DNA from: JBHOQS01 sp042408875
Lineage (GTDB): Bacteria; Chloroflexota; UBA11872; JBHOQS01
Direction of reading: 5' to 3'
NCBI GenBank assembly: GCA_042408875.1
Contig: JBHOQS010000001.1
Span: forward strand, 1 to 64,000
DNA length: 64,000 nucleotides
Made by a program: the position numbers and the translations under genes. Positions 9,209 through 17,560 of this stretch are shown here, one piece after another (the stretch's first letter is position 1; each line of letters starts with the position of its first letter). The notes beneath the pieces were generated by a model. The model saw only the letters and a program-made list of their open reading frames with translations. It had not been told where the DNA came from and made no database searches.

Positions 9209-11410
9209 CTACGCCAGCACGAGGACCTCGTGCTCGAGGATGCTGGGCACCTCAAGGCGGGCCCAGCCATCTTCCACAGTGACCGGCACCTCGCGCTCGG
9301 CGACCAGCAGCCTGGCGGTGCGTCCTGCCACACCCGCAGGAAGCTGGACGTGCACCGTGAATGGTCCCGCCGGCAGGAGCTCCTCTATCGGCGGCCGCAT
9401 TGTCTCAGCGCAGGTCAGGTTCAGTAGGTGCAGGATTGCTCGCCCGCCCTGCTGATACAGATGGCATCCCAGCAGGCCCGGCCCCTCGACGCGCAGCGGG
9501 ATGCGCTCCCGCGCCGCCCAGCGCACCGCGTTTGCCAGCAGGCGGGCGTGGTCGGGCAGGTTATCTCTTGCCAGGCACCGGTCGATGTCGGCTGCGAAGT
9601 AGGCCACCCGCCCGCCGCCGGCCTGCTCGCGCAGCACCAGCGCCGGCAGGGACGTCGCAGGATAGCGCATCCACGCCGTCTCGGGCGGGTAGATCGGGAA
9701 CGGTGGGATATACGTGAGCGGAACGGTGGCCTGTGTGGCAGGATCACGCGCGACCACTTCCAGCCGGCCGCCAAAGGGCAGGATATCGGTCTCCTCGAAG
9801 CCCTGGAGCACCGGATGTCGCTCACCGACCGGCGTCGGCTCCGTGCCAGCGCGCGGCCCGTAGACGCCGGCCCGCAGCTCAGGGTGCAGGCGGAGGTAGG
9901 TGTGCGTCGCCCAGGCATCCCAGGCTGGATCGGCCGGGCCAGCTGTGCCGTGATGCGCGCCGGTGGCATGCACGCCAAACAGGCCGGCCAGCGCAAAGTC
10001 CGGCCTGCGATCGCCCCAGCGGTCGTAGAGCGAGCTCTCGCCCGTGGCCACCAGTCCGCCGCCGGCCTCGACGAACCGCTGGATGGCCCGGCACTGCTCG
10101 TCGGTGAGGGCACCGATATTTGGTAGCACCAGCGCGGCGAGGTTCGGCGCGTCCCGCTCGATATGATCGGCGTGCACCGGCAGGAAGGGGATACGGGCGC
10201 GCACCAGTGCCTGAGCGATGCCCTGGGCCGGCTGGCTTACGCGCTCCTGCGCTGTGTCGCGGCCGTAGAAGTCGGCGTTCGTCTGGCTCCATACCACGCC
10301 GATGGTGGCCAGGGAGCGGCGGTTGACCAGATACTCCTGGTTCGCCTCGTGCCAGCGGAAGAGCGCCTCAGCCGTGCGATACTGGCGGCGGTCTTCGTGG
10401 TAAGCGCCGATATGGTGCCACCACGGCTGGATGCCGCCGGCCCAGCCAGCGATAGCCCACATGCGTGCCTCAGCCGCCGGCTTGGCGGCGAGGCGGAACG
10501 AGCGGCCCGCCTGGGCCTGATACATCGCCGTGCTCTCGGGGATGAGCTTGTCCCAGCCAAGCAGCCCGTGCAGTAGCAGGCCGGCCTCGGTATTCCCGTG
10601 GAAGCCCCGCTGCGGGCTGCGCGCCTGGTGGTCCAGCATGATGATCTCAGAGCGCTCGCAGATGGCCTTCAGGTCACGCAGGCGCGCGCCCTGCCCCACC
10701 GGATCGCCGCCCAGCATGCCCAGGTAGAGGCAGTCGGGGCCGCCGGCCTCTCGGGCCACGCGATTGAAGAGCTCCCATACCTCTATGCGGCGGGCGTAGC
10801 TCCACATGATCCACTGTCGGTAGGCCGGGTCGTCCCAGTTCTTGGCCGCGGGCAGGCGTAGCCCGGTCGCCTTGCGGAAGCGGCGGGCGCAGTTGCTGCA
10901 CTGACAAATACGCGAGCGGTCGGTGCCGCTCCAGCTATTGTCGGTGAAGCCTTCCGGATGGTAGCGCGTGGCGATCTCCCGAATGATGGCGGGAATATGC
11001 TCCTCGTAGTAGGGACCGTTGATGCAGGTCACATAGTGCGGTCCTTCGCGGAGGGGCCGGCCGTCGGCATCCACGACGAACCAGTCCGGATGCTCCAGGT
11101 AGACGCGCTCGTCGGTGCGGCTGCAGTCCATGCGCGCCAGGACCACCAGCCCGTCCTGGTGTGCCTGCTCGACGATCTCGCCGAAGAGGTCGCGATCACC
11201 CAAGAAGCGGGCGCGATACTGCAGCGGGCTCTCGCTTGGATAGTAGGCGACGATGCCGCCAGCGTTCACGATGATGCCCTGGACACGGGTGCGGCGCCAG
11301 TAGTCGCGCCAGAAGACGGCATCATACCGGATCGGGTCGATCTCGGTCAGGTTGGTCTGGCCCCAGCGGTAGGTACGGCGATACCACGGCACTCGCGCTG
11401 GCTCGCTCAT
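9209..11410 (-). CDS. Large glycoside-hydrolase-like protein (GHL6 type with beta-galactosidase trimerisation-like domain)
   Basis: The 733-residue cytoplasmic protein begins with a TIM-barrel region (about 20-380) of the hypothetical glycosyl hydrolase 6 type. It includes 'NAGGIVAYYP', 'ARMDCSRTDER', 'ITRYHPEGF'-like text and a metal-like cluster 'CQCSNCARRF' near residue 180. A glutamine-amidotransferase-like region at about 390-620 ('LVLPNIGALTDEQ', 'GGGLVATGESSLYD') resembles GH42 beta-galactosidase trimerisation domains. A C-terminal beta-sandwich follows. It is the last gene of the cluster that starts near 14612, 94 nt after a cupin gene. AAGGAG precedes the ATG. It probably acts on a sugar-containing substrate; none can be named. 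Confidence 0.75.
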   Translation of the reverse strand: MSEPARVPWYRRTYRWGQTNLTEIDPIRYDAVFWRDYWRRTRVQGIIVNAGGIVAYYPSESPLQYRARFLGDRDLFGEIVEQAHQDGLVVLARMDCSRTDERVYLEHPDWFVVDADGRPLREGPHYVTCINGPYYEEHIPAIIREIATRYHPEGFTDNSWSGTDRSRICQCSNCARRFRKATGLRLPAAKNWDDPAYRQWIMWSYARRIEVWELFNRVAREAGGPDCLYLGMLGGDPVGQGARLRDLKAICERSEIIMLDHQARSPQRGFHGNTEAGLLLHGLLGWDKLIPESTAMYQAQAGRSFRLAAKPAAEARMWAIAGWAGGIQPWWHHIGAYHEDRRQYRTAEALFRWHEANQEYLVNRRSLATIGVVWSQTNADFYGRDTAQERVSQPAQGIAQALVRARIPFLPVHADHIERDAPNLAALVLPNIGALTDEQCRAIQRFVEAGGGLVATGESSLYDRWGDRRPDFALAGLFGVHATGAHHGTAGPADPAWDAWATHTYLRLHPELRAGVYGPRAGTEPTPVGERHPVLQGFEETDILPFGGRLEVVARDPATQATVPLTYIPPFPIYPPETAWMRYPATSLPALVLREQAGGGRVAYFAADIDRCLARDNLPDHARLLANAVRWAARERIPLRVEGPGLLGCHLYQQGGRAILHLLNLTCAETMRPPIEELLPAGPFTVHVQLPAGVAGRTARLLVAEREVPVTVEDGWARLEVPSILEHEVLVLA

Positions 11411-11504
11411 GAACGTGCGCTCCTTGGCATAATTAGACGCCTGGCGCCAGGATGCGCCGTGCGGACATGAGCCCGCATAAGAGCTTGTAGAGGCAGAACA
11501 TTAC

Positions 11505-11933
11505 TCACCCGCGCACGGGCACCTGGCCCGGCGGCACGATACGCACGCCGGGCATTGTGCGCAGCAGAGCTTCCGGGCCAGGCGGGCAGTAGATCGCCAG
11601 CAGCTCCATCGGCTTCCAGCCGGTGTTGATAGTCTCGTGGTAGACATCAGCCGGGATATGGATCAGCGTGCCGGGACCGACCTTGCGACGCATCGGCACG
11701 CCGTTGTCGTCCTCGACCATCTGCTCACCCTCGCCGGAGATCACATACAGGATCTCCTCGACGCCGGGATGGTTATGCCGCGTGTGGCCCTTGCCCGGCT
11801 CCAGCACGACGATGCCGGCGGAGAAGCGCTCGGTCTTGGTCACGCGCGGCTCCGAGAGCCATTTGATCGTGCCCCAGTCGAAGACTTGGGTCTCCACGTC
11901 GTCCGGGTAGATGAAGCGGGGTGTGGCTGCCAT
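11505..11933 (-). CDS. Cupin-domain protein
   Basis: The 142-residue single-domain cupin has the first metal motif 'HTRHNHPGVEEILYVISGEGE' around residues 55-75 and the second around 'GTLIHIPADVYHETINTG' (100-118). The histidines and glutamate expected for a metal site are present. It overlaps the stop of the preceding TIM-barrel gene by one base (TAATG), so the two are translationally coupled. It shares 'EWGTI(R/K)WL'-type text with the cupin at 14145-14612, suggesting the two cupins in the cluster are paralogues. Likely role: sugar isomerase or binding component; function not established. Confidence 0.82.
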   Translation of the reverse strand: MAATPRFIYPDDVETQVFDWGTIKWLSEPRVTKTERFSAGIVVLEPGKGHTRHNHPGVEEILYVISGEGEQMVEDDNGVPMRRKVGPGTLIHIPADVYHETINTGWKPMELLAIYCPPGPEALLRTMPGVRIVPPGQVPVRG

Positions 11934-12778
11934 TAGCGACCTCCTCGCCTGCGTACAGGGATGCTCTTGAACTTGCGGATCGTCTCAGTAATCGCCACCT
12001 CGACGGGCAGGCGCTCCATCGAAGAGGCGCCCACGAAGCCTTGCGCGTCGCAGCGCTCGTTGACGTATGCTGCATCTTCAGGAGTGGCGATCGGCCCGCC
12101 GTGCGAGAGCAGGATGATGTCAGGATTGACCTTCCAGGCCGCCTCCCCAATTGCCTGCACCCGCGCTGGAGCCTCGGAGAGCGGCATGGCGATGTCTGAG
12201 CCGATCGAGCCGCCCACGGTGAGGCCCATGTGCGCGATGACGCAGTCCGCCCCAGCGCGGGCCATCAACGTGGCCTCCTCGGGGTTAAACACGTAGACGA
12301 TGGTGAAGAAGCCCATCTCGTGCGCCAGGGCAATCATGTCCACTTCCTTGCCGTAGCCCAGGTTCGTACGCTCCAGCTCACGGCGGAAGTTCCCGTCGAT
12401 GAGCCCGACCGTGGGAAAGTTGTTAATGCCGGAGAAGCCGAGCGCGTCCAGCTCTTTCAGGAAGTACTCCATGCGCCGGGTGGGGTCAGTGCCGTTCACC
12501 CCGGCGATCACCGGCACCTCTTTCACTACCGGCAGCACCTCGCGCTCGCCCATTTCCTTGACGATCTGGTTGGCATCGCCGAACGCCAGCATGCCGGCCA
12601 GCGAGCCGTGCCCGGCCATGCGGTAGCGTCCGGAGTTATAGATGATAATCAGGTCGGCGCCGCCCGCCTCGGCGAACTTGGCTGAGATGCCCGTGCCTGC
12701 GCCGGCGCCGATGATCGGCCGCCCGGCCTCGATCTCCTTGCGCAGACGGGCCAGCACCTGCTCGCGCGTGTAACGCAT
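11933..12778 (-). CDS. Phosphoenolpyruvate-hydrolase-family TIM-barrel protein (Tm-1 C-terminal-domain homologue)
   Basis: The 281-residue protein starts at ATG 12778 behind AAGGAG. The frame extends further upstream but only into non-conserved sequence. It has the family's 'GAGAGTGISAKFAEAGGADLIIIYNSGRYRM' region near residue 20, 'GVNGTDP', 'GLIDGNFRRELE', 'HMGLTVGGSIG' and 'SHGGPI'. Members are TIM barrels related to PEP hydrolases and match the C-terminal half of the tomato Tm-1 protein. The Tm-1 N-terminal half is encoded by the gene just upstream (12893-14116), so the two probably act as a complex. The downstream cupin is coupled through TAATG. Confidence 0.88.
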   Translation of the reverse strand: MRYTREQVLARLRKEIEAGRPIIGAGAGTGISAKFAEAGGADLIIIYNSGRYRMAGHGSLAGMLAFGDANQIVKEMGEREVLPVVKEVPVIAGVNGTDPTRRMEYFLKELDALGFSGINNFPTVGLIDGNFRRELERTNLGYGKEVDMIALAHEMGFFTIVYVFNPEEATLMARAGADCVIAHMGLTVGGSIGSDIAMPLSEAPARVQAIGEAAWKVNPDIILLSHGGPIATPEDAAYVNERCDAQGFVGASSMERLPVEVAITETIRKFKSIPVRRRGGR

Positions 12779-12892
12779 CAGCCCTTCTCCTTGAACTAGA
12801 CAGCCTCGTTGAGAGCCACTCCTGGGCAGAGGCTCACACAAGACAGGCTCTCCTAGGCCCGCAATGCAGCGTTTGGTGCCCTGCTGCCGCCC

Positions 12893-14116
12893 TCAGACCC
12901 GGCCGAGCATGGCCATCAGCTCCCGCGCCATGGCTTCGGCGAAGGGTGGGTCGTTTATCGCGACGTCCATCTCGACAAGCTTCACCTTCGAGCGGTCGAG
13001 GTGTGTGCGGATAGACTCGAACAGCACCGCCCGTGCCACCTCATCGGCGAACGGGCCATCGCCGGTATCGTAGAGCGAAACCCCTCGCAGCGGCAGGTAG
13101 AGCGCCGTCGGGCCGGTGGCCTGGTTGAGCTTCTCAGCGATAATTCGCCCAAGCTCACGGTTCTCCTCGACCGTCGTGCGCATGAGCGTGACCTGCGGGT
13201 TGTGCTGATAGAACTTCCGGCCGCGGAACTTCTCGGGCACCGTCTCGGGCGGCCCGAAGTTTACCATATCCAGGGCGCCCACCGAGACGACCTGCGGGAT
13301 GCCTTTCCGCCCGGCCGCCTCCAGGCGATGCGGGCCCGCCGAGAGCACGCCGCCCACTAGCTCATCGGCCCACTCGGTCGTGGTGATGTCCAGCACACCG
13401 GCGATGAAGCCATCCTCGATCAGGCTCTCCATGGCCTGGCCGCCGGTGCCAGTGGCGTGAAAGACCAGTACCTCGAAGCCGTTGGCCTCCAGCAGCTCGC
13501 GGGCGCGGGTGACGCAGGGCGTGGTCACGCCGAACATCGTGGCGGCAATGAGCGGCTTCTCCTCGCCGGTCGGCGTCCCGGCCTCCCTGGCTTCGACCAT
13601 GCCGCAGACCGCCCCGGCGGCGTTGGCCAGGATCCGTCGAGACAGGCGGTTGATGCCGGCGATATCCACCACCGAGTACATCATCGTAATATCTTTGGTG
13701 CCGACGTACGCCCGCGTATCCCCTGAGGCCATGGTCGAGACCATCACTTTTGGAACGCCGACGGGCAGGGCGCGCATAGCTGCTGTGCCGATGGCCGTGC
13801 CAGCACTGCCCCCGATGCCGATGATGCCATCCAGCCGCCCTTCGGCATACAGCCGCGGGGCCAGCGCGGCCAGGCCCCGCGCCATGGCGTCCATAGCCCG
13901 GCCACGGTCCGCCGCGCTGGCCAGTTCCTCCAAGGACGTGCCGGCAGCGCGGGCGACCTCCTGGCGTGGGATATCGGCAGGGATCGCAGGCGCACCGAGC
14001 ACGCCAGTGTCGATGACTATTGGCTCGTGCCCGCGGGCAGCGATGTAGTCGCGCACCAGCCCGGCCTCGCGGCCCTTCGTGTCCAGTGTCGCGACGACGG
14101 CGATCCGCGCCGGCAT
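12893..14116 (-). CDS. Tm-1-like ATP-binding domain protein (UPF0261)
   Basis: The 407-residue protein matches the UPF0261/Tm-1 N-terminal ATP-binding domain: N-terminal 'VVATLDTKGREAGLVRDYI', 'GIGGSAGTAIGTAAMRALPVGVPKVMVSTMASGD' near 110-140, and 'VFHATGTGGQAMESLI' near 230. A strong AGGAGGTGAG precedes the ATG. It is the second gene of a leftward cluster of cupin, this gene, PEP-hydrolase-like barrel, cupin and glycosidase. In plants the same two domains are fused in Tm-1, an inhibitor of tobamovirus replication. The native bacterial reaction is unknown. The glycine-rich loop supports nucleotide binding. Confidence 0.88.
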   Translation of the reverse strand: MPARIAVVATLDTKGREAGLVRDYIAARGHEPIVIDTGVLGAPAIPADIPRQEVARAAGTSLEELASAADRGRAMDAMARGLAALAPRLYAEGRLDGIIGIGGSAGTAIGTAAMRALPVGVPKVMVSTMASGDTRAYVGTKDITMMYSVVDIAGINRLSRRILANAAGAVCGMVEAREAGTPTGEEKPLIAATMFGVTTPCVTRARELLEANGFEVLVFHATGTGGQAMESLIEDGFIAGVLDITTTEWADELVGGVLSAGPHRLEAAGRKGIPQVVSVGALDMVNFGPPETVPEKFRGRKFYQHNPQVTLMRTTVEENRELGRIIAEKLNQATGPTALYLPLRGVSLYDTGDGPFADEVARAVLFESIRTHLDRSKVKLVEMDVAINDPPFAEAMARELMAMLGRV

Positions 14117-14144
14117 GGCTCACCTCCTGCGGTCTTCCCGGCAG

Positions 14145-14612
14145 CTACGGCTGTGTCCTACTGCGCTCGTCTCTTGCGGAGGAGACTGGCCCTTCTGCGA
14201 CTTCGGGGACTGTCTGGGAGCCAGTGTCTTCATAAATCACAGTCTGGCGATCCGGGGCAGAGTACGCCACCAGCACCACGGCAGGGGTGCGGCCCGCGTT
14301 AAAGGCGTCATGCTTGGCCCCGGCAGGAATACGGATCATGCTGCCGGGCGCAAGGTGGTAGGCGCGGTCCTCCAGGCGGTGCTCGAGCTCGCCGCTGATG
14401 ACGAACAGGAGCTCCTCGCAGTTGGGGTGGGCCATCAACGGGTTCTTCTTCCCTGGCTCGATGATGACGTAACCGAGCGTCAGCTGCGTGCCCGGCATGA
14501 GCTCCTGGTTGCACAGCCAACGGATGGTGCCCCACTCGAACTGGAGCGGCTCGGTCTCCTGGATGGTACGCACTGGGGTGCGTACTGGCTGCGTAGTATC
14601 CACGATGTCCAC
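14145..14612 (-). CDS. Cupin-domain protein, first gene of the Tm-1-like cluster
   Basis: A GTG start at 14612 is preferred over a longer upstream frame because CTGGAGGAG lies just before it. The 155-residue product is one cupin barrel with 'PLMAHPNCEELLFVISGELEHRLED' (metal motif 1) and 'GSMIRIPAGAKHDAFNAG' (motif 2). The N-terminal 'LQFEWGTIRWLCNQEL' parallels the cupin at 11505-11933, so the pair are likely paralogues. The gap to the Tm-1-like gene is 28 nt, consistent with one transcript. It could be a sugar-binding or isomerase component. Function unknown. Confidence 0.8.
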   Translation of the reverse strand: MDIVDTTQPVRTPVRTIQETEPLQFEWGTIRWLCNQELMPGTQLTLGYVIIEPGKKNPLMAHPNCEELLFVISGELEHRLEDRAYHLAPGSMIRIPAGAKHDAFNAGRTPAVVLVAYSAPDRQTVIYEDTGSQTVPEVAEGPVSSARDERSRTQP

Positions 14613-14819
14613 AGTGGCTCCTCCAGCCAGCCCGCGCTGTCGGGCGGACACACGGCGGCCTTCCTGCCAGAGGCTGCCAAAGGATAGTAGCACGGCTGCG
14701 CCGAGAATGCATCTGCGCTACGTAGCCGAAGGCCGGCGGGCAACCGGCAGCCCCAACGTGGAAGGAGTGGGCATTCGCGCCCCGCGGCCAGAGGACGGTG
14801 GAAACCAGGGCTCCTGTGG

Positions 14820-15182
14820 CTACCTAGAGACGACGATGACCTTGCCCTGCATCTCGCGCGGATGCAGGGAGCACTCATAGGGGTACTCGCCGGGGGTATC
14901 GAAGGTGAGGGAGATGCTCTGCCCCGGCTGCATCAGATGAGGGGTTCGGTCACCGCTGAGCAGCCGTACGCTGTGCGAGAAGTTGTCGTCGTTGCGCCAT
15001 GTCACTGTCGTGCCGGCCGGCACGCGGATCACCTTCGGCTCCCAGCGATATGACTTCACGGCAGTCACCTGGTTGGTGTCTACCGGCTGCGCGGCGCCAG
15101 CGCTGCCTGTGCAGCCTGCCCCTACCAGCGCGAGCAGCAGAAGTAGGAGACCGATCAGCCCGTACCCAACGTGTACGTTCAT
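14820..15182 (-). CDS. Cupredoxin-domain (plastocyanin-like) lipoprotein
   Basis: The 120-residue protein starts behind AGGAGG. A signal peptide ends in the lipobox 'LVGAGC' (Cys near 24), so it should be anchored outside the membrane. The rest is one cupredoxin fold with type-1 copper ligands: His in 'NFSHSV' near 74 and the cluster 'YECSLHPREMQG' (Cys, His, Met) near 105-113. It probably carries electrons or binds copper extracellularly. Two small membrane-protein genes follow upstream on the same strand, which hints at a membrane-associated redox or copper function. Confidence 0.87.
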   Translation of the reverse strand: MNVHVGYGLIGLLLLLLALVGAGCTGSAGAAQPVDTNQVTAVKSYRWEPKVIRVPAGTTVTWRNDDNFSHSVRLLSGDRTPHLMQPGQSISLTFDTPGEYPYECSLHPREMQGKVIVVSR

Positions 15183-15403
15183 CCAGCGTCCCCTCCTGTC
15201 TTCCTTTCTTCCTTACCGCGCCCAGGGGCTGCAGGGAGAAACGGCAAGCGCTCCTTGCGTCCCTGCTGCAGCGCGGACTGCGCCTAAGGCTGTAGGGAGA
15301 AACGGCGCTGCCGGGCGCCCTCGCGCACCTCCCGCCCACCACTCCAGCGCACCGGCAGCGCCGTCTGCCATGGCCGGGCAGCCGCGTGTACAGCCGTGGG
15401 AGC

Positions 15404-15709
15404 TTACGCCGGTGCGCCGGCTCGCGCGCCTACCAGGGCGCGCTGCGTTGCCGCAGCGAACACCAGGATGAAGGCAACGAGATCGAGCACCTCAGCGATC
15501 GTGTGCGAGAAGAGGAAGACCGTCCAGTTCAGGTGATAGGTCATGTAGACGAGTTCGGCGATGGCGTAGAGCGTGAAGCCCCAGCCCAGCATTGTCACGC
15601 CGGAGCCGAAGGCGCGCGAGGCGAAGTACGCACCGACGAGGAACGCAACTAGATGGACCAGCAGGAAAAACCAGGGTGGCAAGACCTCGATGAACACTCC
15701 GAATGGCAT
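15404..15709 (-). CDS. Small multi-pass membrane protein of unknown function
   Basis: The 101-residue protein follows a good GAGGAGG site. It contains about three hydrophobic spans: 'FFLLVHLVAFLVGAYFA' near 14-30, 'MLGWGFTLYAIAELVYMTY' near 40-58, and 'FSHTIAEVLDLVAFILVFAA' near 66-86. Histidines and acidic residues lie within the membrane segments. It sits between a second small membrane protein and a cupredoxin lipoprotein on the same strand, so the three may work together. No family is recognised with confidence. Confidence 0.7.
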   Translation of the reverse strand: MPFGVFIEVLPPWFFLLVHLVAFLVGAYFASRAFGSGVTMLGWGFTLYAIAELVYMTYHLNWTVFLFSHTIAEVLDLVAFILVFAAATQRALVGARAGAPA

Positions 15710-15800
15710 GGCAGACCTCCTCGGATGCTCTGCGCTGTACGCGTACGATACATACGATGATCCAAATAGCCATCCATGAAGATGAGCCCGGCATACCTGC

Positions 15801-16136
15801 TCAGGTGTCCAGCGGGCGGCCTGGCACGATGGTATCCGTTGCTGCCGAACGCTGCACCAGGCCGCGCGGCCGGCTGTGCAGGCCCGCGCCGATCACCTCG
15901 AGCAGGATGAGCACCATCCCGGCCATGGTCACCAGGTGTCCCGCATACTGGAGCGCCGTGGCGCTGTGCGCTCCGGCGGCAGGAGCGAGCCCGGCGTGCC
16001 CGAGCACGTCGGCGATCGCCCCGGCGGCGCAGAGCGCCAGGCCACCCCGGACGAGCCACGACAGCCGCGCCCATCGCGGCGCCAGCGCTCGTCTGATGCT
16101 GGCAGAGCGCCGGATGAGGGACAGCGGCAGTACCAT
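15801..16136 (-). CDS. Small membrane protein of unknown function
   Basis: The ATG at 16136 follows GAGGAGG and gives 111 residues; the open frame upstream lacks a good start. The basic N-terminus is followed by two hydrophobic stretches, 'LVRGGLALCAAGAIADVLGHAG' near 32-53 and 'LQYAGHLVTMAGMVLILLEVIGAGLH' near 62-87, each containing histidine. The architecture is like the neighbour at 15404-15709. Its 5' side faces the SufR-like regulator gene across 196 bp that contain a palindrome, so divergent control is plausible. Confidence 0.65.
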   Translation of the reverse strand: MVLPLSLIRRSASIRRALAPRWARLSWLVRGGLALCAAGAIADVLGHAGLAPAAGAHSATALQYAGHLVTMAGMVLILLEVIGAGLHSRPRGLVQRSAATDTIVPGRPLDT

Positions 16137-16222
16137 GGTGCGCCTCCTCGTGCTTCGGCCACCGGCGGGGCTCGGACCGCCTCGCCGCTCTAGTCCCAGC
16201 ATAGCACCGGTGAGAAAATAAG

Positions 16223-16237
16223 TCAATAACTTATTGA
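16223..16237. promoter_or_regulatory. Palindromic operator candidate between divergent genes
   Basis: TCAATAACTTATTGA is a perfect inverted repeat (7-bp arms, one central base). It overlaps a second dyad AATAAGT-N5-ACTTATT at 16217-16235. It lies in an AT-rich patch between the leftward membrane-protein genes and the rightward SufR-like regulator, about 96 bp before the regulator start. Size and position suit a dimeric winged-helix repressor, most simply the regulator itself. Confidence 0.5.
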
Positions 16238-16332
16238 TTTTATTGGTCGGGCACAAGAAAATGTGGTAGGCTAGGGACGACAGGAGGGGTGGCGGAGCAG
16301 GGTATACAAGGGGTATACCAGGTATACAAAAA

Positions 16333-16995
16333 ATGGAGTACGAGCAGCTTCAGCGGAGCACGAGGGGGCGGATTCTCGCCTTGCTCTGGGCTGGCGGTGG
16401 AATGACGGCTGATGAGCTCGCCCGCGAGCTCGGGGTGACGGCCAATGCTGTGCGCGCCCACCTGCTGGCGCTGGAGCGGGACGGGCTGGTCCAGCAGTAC
16501 CGCGTGCGGCGCGGGCCGCGCAAGCCATCGTTCGCCTATACGCTTACGCCGGCGGGGGAGCGGGTCTTCCCGACTCGCTATGAGTTGCTGGTAAACGCAC
16601 TGCTCGATGCCGTAGCGGCGCGCGCTGGGCAGGATGCTGCTGCCGAGCTCGAGCAGCTCTTGCGCAGTGCCGGGCGGCACCTCGCTCGCTCGCACCGTAC
16701 GGCCCTGGCCGCGCTGCCGCGAGCGGAGCGGCTCCAGCAGGTGCTCGCCCTGGTGCAGCGCCTGGGCGGCGCGGCCGAGGTCGAGCGCGTCGACAGCAGC
16801 GACGGCGAGCTCGCCGCTGTCCGGCTGCGCAGCGCGCACTGTCCCTTCAGCGCTGTGGTGGTGCAGCACCCGCAGGTCTGCCTGGTGTTGGAGGAGCTCG
16901 TAGCCTCCCTCCTGGGAGACGCTACCGTCCGCGAGGTCTGCGAGAAGGCCCCTGTGCCGCGCTGCCGCTTCGAGATCTCGTTCGCGACCCCGTGA
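16333..16995 (+). CDS. SufR-like winged-helix transcriptional regulator with a cysteine cluster
   Basis: The 220-residue protein has an N-terminal winged helix-turn-helix (about 8-72, 'MTADELARELGVTANAVRAHLLALERDGLV') and a C-terminal sensor domain with cysteines at about 170, 183, 203 and 211. The 12-residue gap between C170 and C183, the 27-residue gap between C183 and C211, and the ending 'CRFEI' match the cluster-binding pattern I recall for SufR, a 4Fe-4S repressor of iron-sulfur assembly genes. No suf genes are present, so targets may be the divergent membrane and cupredoxin genes. Poor RBS; the ATG follows an A-rich run. Confidence 0.78.
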   Translation: MEYEQLQRSTRGRILALLWAGGGMTADELARELGVTANAVRAHLLALERDGLVQQYRVRRGPRKPSFAYTLTPAGERVFPTRYELLVNALLDAVAARAGQDAAAELEQLLRSAGRHLARSHRTALAALPRAERLQQVLALVQRLGGAAEVERVDSSDGELAAVRLRSAHCPFSAVVVQHPQVCLVLEELVASLLGDATVREVCEKAPVPRCRFEISFATP

Positions 16996-17084
16996 GGCGC
17001 CCTCAGCGTTGTCTGATCAGGGCTGGATCGAATGGTACGGGATTTTGGCATGCTTCACTGGCCGCTGCCATGTCAGAAATGTGG

Positions 17085-17106
17085 GGGGCGCCGGATCCGG
17101 CGCCCC
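17085..17106. terminator. Perfect 22-bp palindrome, possible terminator
   Basis: GGGGCGCCGGA/TCCGGCGCCCC is a perfect inverted repeat with 11-bp arms, 90 bp downstream of the SufR-like gene. It would form a very stable stem, although the central bases must open to make a loop. No T-run follows on either strand, so termination is inferred only from position and stability. Confidence 0.35.
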
Positions 17107-17500
17107 GACGTGCGCCATGCAGCACTGACCCTGTCCAGGCGCCGCGGCAGGAGACCAGGAGCGGAGAGCCACGAAGCCCTGCAGCATGGATATATTCAAG
17201 CCCCTGTGCTCACCAGGCTTGTGTCCATGGCCAGGTCACCGGCCCAGCTTCTCTGGCGGAGCGAACACTGATCGCCCTACCGTGAGCCGGCGGTAAATCA
17301 CAACGGCTAGGAAGACGCCAACCAGCTAGACGCTCACTCCCACAACGGCAGGCAGAGGCAGCAGCCGATCACGATGCTGATGAGTGCCGCCTGAGAGGGC
17401 TCCGAGTGTCGGGCTCTGCCCCCAGCACTGTTACCAGACCCTGCGGCCCCGCTAGGGAGCTAGAAGGCACGCGAGGAAGATAGAAGACAAAAGAAGGCAA

Positions 17501-17522
17501 AGCACTCTCGAACGAGAGTGCT
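17501..17522. promoter_or_regulatory. CIRCE-like inverted repeat upstream of HAD phosphatase
   Basis: AGCACTC-N8-GAGTGCT matches the inner arms of the HrcA operator CIRCE (TTAGCACTC-N9-GAGTGCTAA), except that the spacer is 8 rather than 9 and the outer TTA/TAA are missing. The pairing continues inward, giving 10-bp arms around AA. It lies 39 bp before the HAD-phosphatase ATG. No chaperone gene is nearby. It could instead be a hairpin or another repressor site. Confidence 0.4.
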
Positions 17523-17560
17523 GTTGCTGGATACAGAGCGACCCGCTAGAATGTCAACCA

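Larger units (their letters stand above)
17000..17560. other. Intergenic region without a supported gene
   Basis: About 560 bp separate the SufR-like regulator from the HAD phosphatase. Open frames here lack ribosome binding sites and recognisable protein features. Two structural elements stand out and are listed separately: a 22-bp palindrome at 17085-17106 and a CIRCE-like dyad at 17501-17522. Nothing else could be identified. Confidence 0.5.
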
